A program made the position numbers and the translations under genes. A stretch of DNA of 5,861 nt from Planctomicrobium sp. (GTDB taxonomy: Bacteria; Planctomycetota; Planctomycetia; Planctomycetales; Planctomycetaceae). Numbering within the stretch: position 1 is the first letter of the stretch; every line of letters begins with the position of its first letter. The notes beneath the pieces are model-generated. The model searched no databases, was not told the DNA's origin, and saw nothing but the letters and a program-made list of their open reading frames with translations. Positions 1 to 5,449 of the stretch are shown here, in pieces. Where the stretch lies: positions 1-5,861 of the forward strand of contig JABJMI010000172.1 in the NCBI GenBank assembly GCA_018659505.1, read 5' to 3'.

Positions 1-951
1 CAGACTGCTTGTCGGCTTGACCGCTGCTCGAAGCACGATTGGCATTCCAGTCGAAATCCCGCCTAACATGCCTCCGTGTCGATTTGATTTCGTGACAATT
101 TTAGTTTCACCATTGTCCGCTTCTGAAGTGAACAAGTCGTTGTGCTCGCTGCCTTTCATCGTGACGCAGCCAAAGCCGATCCCATATTCGACACCTAACA
201 CCGCAGGCAAAGAAAATAGAGCCTTCGCGAAGTCGGCTTTGAGTTTATCGAAAACAGGCTCACCGAGTCCGGGCGGAATGTTGGTCGCGACGATTTCAGC
301 TGCTCCGCCGATGGAATCGCCCGCTTTGCGGCAATCGTCAATCAGGTGAATCATCTTCTCAGCTGCATCGAAATCTGGACAGCGAACAATGTTTGCTTCG
401 CCATTTGGAAGCTTCTCTACTTGTTCGAGAGTGACATTCGCCGGGTTAGGAATGTCGGCTTTGATGTCTCCGACTTGGGTTACATACCCAATGACGTTCC
501 CGCCAAATGCTTCCTGGAGAATTTTCTTGGCGACAACTCCAGCTGCGACGCGAGCAGTCGTTTCGCGGGCGCTGCTTCTGCCTCCTCCGCGATAGTCACG
601 AAATCCGTATTTCGCATCGAAGCTATAATCTGCATGACCAGGACGGTACAGATTTTGAATGTTTCCGTAATCGCGGCTACGTTGATCCTGATTACGAATC
701 AGAATTGCCAGACTTGTTCCGGTGGTCTTGCCTTCAAAAACTCCGGAAAGAATTTCTGGCTCGTCGGACTCTTTTCGCTGAGTGACGATTTTGCTTTGCC
801 CCGGTTTTCGTCGATTCAGATCGACCATCAGATCATCGATTGTCAGCGAAATCCCAGGCGGAACACCGTCTATAATGACGACATTCCCCGGACCGTGGCT
901 TTCCCCCGCGGTTGTTATACGAAACGCTTGTCCAAATGTGTTACCTGCCAT
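1..951 (-). CDS. aroC: Chorismate synthase, 3' end cut by the window edge
   Basis: Chorismate synthase makes chorismate from 5-enolpyruvylshikimate-3-phosphate, using reduced FMN, in the last common step of aromatic amino acid synthesis in the cytoplasm. The minus-strand frame from ATG at 951 is open to base 1, giving 317 residues of a family that is usually about 360-390 long, so the C-terminus is missing. The start MAGNTFGQAFRITT matches the family N-terminus. GESHG is at residues 16-20 with the conserved His19, RRKPGQS at 47-53, RPGHAD at 103-108 with the second conserved His106, and GGGRSSARETTARVAAG at about 122-138 matches the second family signature. RHGGMLGGISTG and KPTSS follow near the cut end. 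The third signature (RSDP type) would lie outside the window. Position 23 is Asn where the first signature normally has an aliphatic residue. No Shine-Dalgarno site precedes the ATG. The gene lies 98 nt downstream of the TolC-like gene and may be read from the same transcript. Confidence 0.96.
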   Translation of the reverse strand, partial: MAGNTFGQAFRITTAGESHGPGNVVIIDGVPPGISLTIDDLMVDLNRRKPGQSKIVTQRKESDEPEILSGVFEGKTTGTSLAILIRNQDQRSRDYGNIQNLYRPGHADYSFDAKYGFRDYRGGGRSSARETTARVAAGVVAKKILQEAFGGNVIGYVTQVGDIKADIPNPANVTLEQVEKLPNGEANIVRCPDFDAAEKMIHLIDDCRKAGDSIGGAAEIVATNIPPGLGEPVFDKLKADFAKALFSLPAVLGVEYGIGFGCVTMKGSEHNDLFTSEADNGETKIVTKSNRHGGMLGGISTGMPIVLRAAVKPTSSL

Positions 952-1049
952 ACCAGAGATTGTAGAAAGAATTCGGCTGGCTCACCACTTTGCCAGAGAG
1001 TAAAAAGAATGCGGTTTAAATCACCCACTCACTGCTCATCTGGTTGTGC
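952..1049. other. Short gap between the TolC-like gene and aroC
   Basis: This 98-nt spacer holds no convincing promoter, terminator or ribosome binding site. A five-base inverted repeat (CTGGC at 977-981 and GCCAG at 992-996, ten-base loop) is present but has no T tract in either direction. With no terminator visible, read-through from the TolC-like gene into aroC is possible, but nothing here proves it. Confidence 0.5.
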
Positions 1050-3182
1050 TCAATTCCGATAGGCTCCATCAAAACTCGGCTTGGTAGTCGTTTTGAATGA
1101 AATCGGTGAAACGGTTGTCGACTCTTTAGGCTGCATCGGTTTTGGAACCTCTGCGGGCGGAACCGGAGCTTGAATTGGTTTGGCAGCTGGAGAGTGATCT
1201 TCTATCAATTCTGGTGCGGCTTCGATTGGGGCGACCGGCTCGGTTGGCGGGAGTTCCAAATAAACTCCGCCATAAGGTGCGTCGACCGCAAACGCTGGTG
1301 GTTCTTGGACTTTATGCACGGCTGGAATGGCGTTCAAGCGGGCGTCGCTGTGGTATTCAGCATCGATGTACGCAGCTTGTTCCCAGCCTCCTTCTGCCAG
1401 CATGATTCCGTGGTGGCGTAGTAAGCCACCTTTAAGAAGCTGATAGTTCGTGATCGCTTTGTTGTAGGCAATCAAGTTTTGATAGTAAGCATTTTTCGCA
1501 TCTCCCTGGCGAATAATGGCTCGCAGCAACGGATCGGCTTGGTCTTCTTTCACCCGGCGTTCACGGAAGGCAACTTCATCGGAGGAAGCCCTTATCCTGT
1601 TGTAGCTGACGAAGGTCGCTCGGTACGCACGAGCTAATTCTTGAAACGACGCTGCAAGTTCGTGACTGATTTCTTCTTCTTGTTCCACGAGAACTTTATG
1701 AGCCTTGGCAAGTCGTAATTCATAGTTTTGTACCTGTGCTTTGGCGGATCGGAAGCCGATGTCCCAACGCATTTGCAGCCCGAGATTCCAGCCGGTGTAG
1801 TCGCCGCCGGTGGTATTCTCGTAGAAGTTCCCGAATTGTGGTTCATCGTAGCCTAGTAAATCATCACCGAGTCCATTCACTTGATATCCACTGACAAAGT
1901 CGAGGCGTGGACGAGTCAGGCTTTCGGCTGCTACTAATTGCAATTCAAGACTTTTGATGTTCCATTTTTGACGTCGTAATTCTACTCGGTGTGTTAAGGC
2001 TTCGGTCAGCGACGTGTACCAGTCTGCAATCAATTCTACTGAAACTGGACCATCCAGCGGACGCAGAATTTCACCATCGTTGACAGGTAGTCCAAGGAGT
2101 CGTCTTAATCGAATTTCGGTTTCGTAGATTTTCGCTTGTGCATTGTTGACTGCTGTCTCAGCTGCGAAATACTGGTCTTCTGCCTGGTAGAGGTCTGAGC
2201 GTAAGACGATTTTATCGGAACGAACTTCGATAAGCTTCCGCAACTCTTCAGTGGAATCTCTTGCCTCCGAAGCGATATCGAACGTCTGATATGCAAGGTA
2301 CAAATCCCAATAAGTATTTTCGACATCCTGAACCAAATTTCGCACTGACGATTCAAAGTCAGCCAAGGTGATGTCATTATTGATGCGGGCGATCAAGACT
2401 CCCTGCGAAACACCCGAGATACCTCCGAAAGACTGTCCAATCGGACCTGCGGTACGTGTGAATTCTGCCCCGCGTCCGGCGAGCAAGGGGAGCTGATATT
2501 GCACATTGAAATTGCCGGTATAAACAGATTGGAATAACGATGGTGCATTCGTTCCTCGGTAGTTCACATCATGATTGAGGCTAATACTGCCTCCATGTGC
2601 GAATGACTTTGACAAGGAAGAAGTGAAGTTTCCTGTTTCCTGAACGAAAGCAGCTCCACCACCAACACCACCACCAAAAATGGAATTATTTTGAGGTTGT
2701 TCGTCTCGCCCCCAAATCATACTCGCCTGAAATTGTGTATCGAACGCCGAAAGTGCCGCCTCGACACCGCGACCGCCGAACAAGACGCCTGATTCTTGAA
2801 TTGCTGGGTCATAAACGGATGGAATCCGGTCAGGATTCGTATAAAGAGCGTTGCCAGTCGAAAGAAATGACCCAGCTGTGCGAATGATTTCGCTATTCAT
2901 CAATGCCGTTTGAACTGCCTCTTCCAGGCTCAACTCTCTGATCGGCAGATTCTGCTTATCACGGACTGTGACTGGTGCCTCTGTTGAAATAACGCCGGGC
3001 GTTGGAGGTGTGTCCAACGCTGGGAAGTCAATTTCAGTGGCATGTCCTCGGTAATAACTGACATTTGGATCGCCAAGGTAGCTAACATCCGTACGAGAAT
3101 TGGCGCAGCCAACTCCTACTCCTGCCAGTAAGAGTCCTGCGATTTTCCAAAACCTGCGAATCCGTTCTCGATTCGTCCGCAT
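1050..3182 (-). CDS. TolC-family outer-membrane efflux lipoprotein
   Basis: This is probably the outer-membrane channel of a tripartite efflux or type I secretion system. The preferred start is ATG 3182 (710 residues). It has a GGGGAG ribosome binding site nine bases upstream and begins with a classic signal sequence: a basic RTNRERIRR stretch, a hydrophobic segment, then Cys26 in GVGVGC as the likely lipidated residue, although the lipobox is weak (Gly at -3 instead of Leu). The first TolC repeat starts at about residue 84 (LSLEEAVQTALMNSEIIR) and ends near LRRLLGLP at about 358-366. The second runs from about 391 (SLTEAL) to about 585 (ITNYQLLKGG), with long helical stretches at about 276-366 and 476-581. 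A Gly-rich loop lies at about 167-176. Ordinary TolC proteins have about 450-490 residues. The extra length is an N-terminal linker (about 27-83) and a Pro-rich tail (about 596-710). The frame also has upstream starts (TTG 3284, ATG 3278) that would add 32-34 residues, but that DNA looks like a structured leader. No partner adaptor or pump gene is in the window. Confidence 0.88.
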   Translation of the reverse strand: MRTNRERIRRFWKIAGLLLAGVGVGCANSRTDVSYLGDPNVSYYRGHATEIDFPALDTPPTPGVISTEAPVTVRDKQNLPIRELSLEEAVQTALMNSEIIRTAGSFLSTGNALYTNPDRIPSVYDPAIQESGVLFGGRGVEAALSAFDTQFQASMIWGRDEQPQNNSIFGGGVGGGAAFVQETGNFTSSLSKSFAHGGSISLNHDVNYRGTNAPSLFQSVYTGNFNVQYQLPLLAGRGAEFTRTAGPIGQSFGGISGVSQGVLIARINNDITLADFESSVRNLVQDVENTYWDLYLAYQTFDIASEARDSTEELRKLIEVRSDKIVLRSDLYQAEDQYFAAETAVNNAQAKIYETEIRLRRLLGLPVNDGEILRPLDGPVSVELIADWYTSLTEALTHRVELRRQKWNIKSLELQLVAAESLTRPRLDFVSGYQVNGLGDDLLGYDEPQFGNFYENTTGGDYTGWNLGLQMRWDIGFRSAKAQVQNYELRLAKAHKVLVEQEEEISHELAASFQELARAYRATFVSYNRIRASSDEVAFRERRVKEDQADPLLRAIIRQGDAKNAYYQNLIAYNKAITNYQLLKGGLLRHHGIMLAEGGWEQAAYIDAEYHSDARLNAIPAVHKVQEPPAFAVDAPYGGVYLELPPTEPVAPIEAAPELIEDHSPAAKPIQAPVPPAEVPKPMQPKESTTVSPISFKTTTKPSFDGAYRN

Positions 3183-3191
3183 GAGCGGTTG

Positions 3192-3197
3192 CTCCCC
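3192..3197 (-). promoter_or_regulatory. Ribosome binding site of the TolC-like gene
   Basis: The minus strand reads GGGGAG nine bases before ATG 3182. It decides the start: the signal sequence begins directly after it, and the other visible genes lack such a site. Part of the site (GAGC, 3191-3194) can pair with GCTC at 3183-3186, which touches the ATG. Confidence 0.65.
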
Positions 3198-3233
3198 ATT
3201 AAATAAGATCTGCGATCTATTTTGAGGTTTGAC

Positions 3234-3277
3234 TGGTTCAGCAAGATTGGGTGTGCTCCTCAAATCTTGCTGAACCA
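3234..3277. repeat. Perfect 15-bp inverted repeat
   Basis: The left arm TGGTTCAGCAAGATT (3234-3248) is the exact reverse complement of the right arm (3263-3277), with a 14-nt spacer. A match this long at this spacing is very unlikely by chance in a window of this size. There is no T tract after it on either strand, so it is not an intrinsic terminator. It could be an RNA stem in the leader of the TolC-like gene or a two-arm site for a dimeric DNA-binding protein. Confidence 0.9.
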
Positions 3278-3594
3278 TGATCAAACAGGCTCCCGCAGAA
3301 CATCTACATGGGGTCTATCGGTTTTAGAGTCCTTAAAAGATGAAGAATTCCTACAACGGGAAGAATCGTTTTTACCATTAAGTCGTGAAAACTAAGCCTA
3401 TTCCCCCTGGCTTGCCATTTCGGGGGAGAGGGAGATTCACATGAGAAATGCTGATGCCACGAGGCAGAACTCGCTAAGACATATTTTGCATTTGTTCTAG
3501 TTTGTAAGGTAGCGACGTGTTATCCGTTTCCAGGGTTCTTCAATTCGGACAGGATCTGGTTGCAACAGCTGCGGAAAACATTTGAAAATGAGCT
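3278..3594. other. Gap between rsmE and the TolC-like gene, upstream part
   Basis: This 317-nt stretch has no recognisable gene. It presumably holds the promoter for the TolC-like gene, but I could not pick -35 and -10 boxes with confidence. No clear intrinsic terminator follows the rsmE stop; a weak AT-rich inverted repeat (CATTT/AAATG at about 3579-3590) is followed by only four Ts. It contains the C/G-rich imperfect hairpin at 3401-3428 and a possible 19-codon micro-ORF on the plus strand at 3441-3500. Confidence 0.6.
3401..3428. repeat. Imperfect C/G-block hairpin with nested repeat
   Basis: TTCCCCC at 3401-3407 faces GGGGGAG at 3422-3428 (five G-C pairs, one A-T and, on the plus strand, one G-U). 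Nested inside, TGGC (3408-3411) faces GCCA (3414-3417), so the two stems stack with a four-base bulge (TTTC). Neither direction has a T tract, so it is not a standard terminator. Its role is unknown. It lies midway between the rsmE stop and the TolC-like start. Confidence 0.5.
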
Positions 3595-4311
3595 TTAGTT
3601 AGACCAATTCCCGACTTGGTGTGCCACAGTCGCAATCGCTGCTGTTTCGACTCGTAATACATGTGGGGAAACGCTGAGTGGTATAGCTCCCCACTCAAGT
3701 AATTCTTCTACTTCTTGAGAGCAGAACCCGCCTTCAGGTCCGATGCAGATGAGGGCATCTTGTCGACTTTCAGAGGAATTGTGGTTCGAACATTCAATAT
3801 CTGGAGTGGGAATCGCTCCAAAGTATTTTCTCGCGGGGATGTCAGCTCGATCTCGAAGTGAACCGAATTCCGTCACCGAATCGATTTCCATGAATTGGTC
3901 TCTGCCGCACTGTTTACACGCTGCGATCATTGTTTGACGGAGTTTCTCTAACTTTGTTTCCCCTGGACGAACGACAGAGCGTTCAGTCCGAATCGGAATC
4001 ACTTTGTGAACTCCGAGTTCGGTCGCCTTTTCGATCAGCCACCGGAATCGGTCCCCTTTGGGTGGGGCAACTGCCAATGTGATGTTTGGAATCAATGGCT
4101 GTGTCGAAGTTGGCTCGTTAATCAATTTTAACCGAACATCTCGCTTAGAGATTGCCTCGATGGTTGCTTGTGCCCGTTGACCTCGACCATCGAACAACTC
4201 TACGACATCGCCAATTTTCTTTCGCAGAACCTTAGCTAGATGTTGAGCCTCAGAGCCAGCAAGTGTAACAGTCTCTGCCCAGTGAGCTTCAATATAAAAT
4301 CGATCCGACAT
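3595..4311 (-). CDS. rsmE: 16S rRNA (uracil1498-N3)-methyltransferase RsmE
   Basis: RsmE methylates N3 of U1498 in 16S rRNA, using S-adenosylmethionine, on the assembled small subunit. From ATG 4311 the protein has 238 residues, a normal length for this family. The N-terminal PUA-like RNA-binding part (about 1-65) includes HLAKVLR at 24-30. The SPOUT methyltransferase part (about 75-235, knotted fold) shows KGDR at 85-88, EKATELGV at 94-101, ERS at 110-112, ACKQCGR at 131-137, IGPEGGF at 190-196 and VLRVETA at 218-224. The loop before that motif reads VSPHVLR where many members have LGPRILR, so the usual Gly and Arg are Ser215 and His217. The ATG is chosen over an in-frame TTG at 4323 because MSDRF fits the family N-terminus. 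Neither start has a Shine-Dalgarno site. It starts 30 nt after the tsaD stop with no terminator between, so co-transcription is likely. Confidence 0.95.
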   Translation of the reverse strand: MSDRFYIEAHWAETVTLAGSEAQHLAKVLRKKIGDVVELFDGRGQRAQATIEAISKRDVRLKLINEPTSTQPLIPNITLAVAPPKGDRFRWLIEKATELGVHKVIPIRTERSVVRPGETKLEKLRQTMIAACKQCGRDQFMEIDSVTEFGSLRDRADIPARKYFGAIPTPDIECSNHNSSESRQDALICIGPEGGFCSQEVEELLEWGAIPLSVSPHVLRVETAAIATVAHQVGNWSN

Positions 4312-4341
4312 AAATTGTTTCAATCAATGATGTGTTCAACA

Positions 4342-5379
4342 TCAGCCTTTGAACCTCACCAGTCCCGGTGTGACATCGACATCGAGTTCAGCGGTCTTGC
4401 CTTGTTTGAGGAGTTCCCAGGCGATGGCTCCCATGGCTGCGTTGTCGGTGCAGAGGTTCATGGGGGCAATGGTCACTCGAATTCCGGACTGTTGCTGAAG
4501 TTCTTGCAGTCTTTCTCGGAATCTTTTATTGGCAGCGACACCGCCTCCGATGCAAACTGATTTTCTTCCGAATTGTTGTGCTGCCTGCTGACATTTCGCA
4601 ATCAATACATCAACAACTGCTTCCTGAAAACTGGCAGACAAGTCAGCGATTCGTTGCTCTGTGAGTGGCGGCGGTTCGACTTTTGCTCCCGGTTGACCAA
4701 GGGCGGTATAACGCATTGACGTCTTGATTCCGCTAAAGCTAAACGCCAAGCGGTCTTCTTTGATGAAGGTCCGTGGAAACCGAAAAGCTTTGGGATCACC
4801 GTCCTCAGCGACGCGAGCGATGTGTGGTCCACCCGGATAAGGCAGACCGAGAATTGCAGCCGACTTATCGAAGGCTTCACCCGCAGCATCGTCGATAGTT
4901 GACCCGATCAGATCGTACTCAGTAGGAGATGAACAATCATACAAGTTGGTATGACCACCGCTGACGACAAGACCAATCGCAGGGAAAAGATTCTCCTCAG
5001 CAATCATCTGACAGGCATACAGGTGAGCATGAATATGATTGAGTGCCACGAGCGGCTTATTCAACACAAGAGCAAGGGTCTTCGCTGCGGTGAGTCCGAC
5101 GAGTAGCGAGCCGACTAGCCCCGGTTGAGTCATCACAGCAATCGCTGAGAGATCTTCGAGTTTGTGTTCGCTTTTACGAAGTGCTTCATCAATGACTGGC
5201 AAGATGTTGGAGAGATGCGCCCGCGAGGCAATCTCGGGGACAACTCCTCCGAAGCGTTGATGGAGTTCGTCTTGAGTAGCGATCACGCTACTCAGGACAT
5301 TCAAGTCTTCGTCGATGACCGCAGCAGCGGTTTCGTCACAAGATGATTCGATGGCGAGCAGTATGTTTGGGGTATTCAT
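4342..5379 (-). CDS. tsaD: tRNA N6-adenosine threonylcarbamoyltransferase TsaD
   Basis: TsaD (Kae1/Qri7/YgjD family) transfers the threonylcarbamoyl group from TC-AMP to A37 of tRNAs that read ANN codons, working in bacteria with TsaB and TsaE. At 345 residues it is of family length and looks complete. AIESSCDETAAAVID opens the ASKHA fold at 9-23. NHIHAH at 114-119 gives the metal-binding His115 and His119 and fits the glycoprotease-family signature that begins near Lys100. VVSGGHT is at 138-144, DDAAGEAFDKSA at 163-174, LPYPGGP at 179-185, FSFSGIKTSM at 213-222, GGGVAANKRFR at 278-288 and CTDNAAM at 310-316 with the conserved Asp312. The ATG at 5379 is well placed for the family. It has no Shine-Dalgarno site and lies only 17 nt after the terminator stem of the upstream gene. 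tsaB and tsaE are not in the window. rsmE follows closely. Confidence 0.97.
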   Translation of the reverse strand: MNTPNILLAIESSCDETAAAVIDEDLNVLSSVIATQDELHQRFGGVVPEIASRAHLSNILPVIDEALRKSEHKLEDLSAIAVMTQPGLVGSLLVGLTAAKTLALVLNKPLVALNHIHAHLYACQMIAEENLFPAIGLVVSGGHTNLYDCSSPTEYDLIGSTIDDAAGEAFDKSAAILGLPYPGGPHIARVAEDGDPKAFRFPRTFIKEDRLAFSFSGIKTSMRYTALGQPGAKVEPPPLTEQRIADLSASFQEAVVDVLIAKCQQAAQQFGRKSVCIGGGVAANKRFRERLQELQQQSGIRVTIAPMNLCTDNAAMGAIAWELLKQGKTAELDVDVTPGLVRFKG

Positions 5380-5385
5380 GATCTA

Positions 5386-5419
5386 ACAAAAAATAAGCCG
5401 GACACATTAAGTGTCCGGC
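5386..5419 (-). terminator. Intrinsic terminator after the S41 peptidase gene
   Basis: On the minus strand a perfect 9-bp G/C-rich stem (GCCGGACAC facing GTGTCCGGC, positions 5411-5419 and 5397-5405, five-base loop) is followed by TTATTTTTTGT. It lies about 30 nt after the S41 peptidase stop. The T tract is present only in the minus direction, which fixes its orientation. It ends directly in front of the tsaD start, so tsaD transcription must either read through it or start within or after it. Confidence 0.9.
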
Positions 5420-5449
5420 AAAACGTGAATTAGAAAGTTTAAAGAAAGA

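Larger units (their letters stand above)
3183..3277 (-). promoter_or_regulatory. Structured leader (5' UTR) of the TolC-like gene
   Basis: In the transcript direction this 95-nt stretch holds three consecutive elements. First is a perfect 15-bp stem (arms 3263-3277 and 3234-3248) with a 14-nt loop. Second is a hairpin with arms 3214-3222 and 3201-3210, a three-base loop and one bulged base (3205). Third is a 4-bp hairpin (3191-3194 with 3183-3186) that overlaps the GGGGAG site and abuts the ATG. Bases 3258-3264, which include most of the right side of the first loop, are complementary to 3221-3227 and could form a pseudoknot or a competing fold. This is directly visible. A regulatory role (translation control, RNA stability or ligand sensing) is inference. 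It matches no riboswitch class that I recognise. The alternative is that it is coding DNA for a longer N-terminus, or a DNA-level operator. Confidence 0.5.

Noticed and set aside
977..996. CTGGC/GCCAG inverted repeat between the TolC-like gene and aroC
   Set aside because: Only five pairs with a ten-base loop and no T tract, so it is too weak to call a terminator.
17..1062. Plus-strand open frames over the first kilobase
   Set aside because: They lie opposite aroC, whose minus-strand frame carries all expected family motifs. Their translations are Cys/Arg/Ser-rich with no recognisable domain.
3238..3303. Minus-strand upstream ORF of 21 codons (ATG 3303 to TGA 3238) in the leader of the TolC-like gene
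   Set aside because: It has no ribosome binding site and runs through the inverted repeat. A leader peptide cannot be excluded, but nothing supports it beyond the open frame.
3285..3420. Sigma-70 promoter for the TolC-like gene
   Set aside because: Several AT-rich hexamers exist, but no pair of boxes had both a good match and a 16-18 base spacing, so no promoter is called.
3579..3594. AT-rich repeat after the rsmE stop as a terminator
   Set aside because: The stem is four or five weak pairs with a very short loop and only four Ts follow in the minus direction.
4240..4560. Plus-strand frame of 106 codons across the tsaD-rsmE junction
   Set aside because: It overlaps two firmly identified genes on the other strand and shows no family resemblance, so it is a shadow frame.
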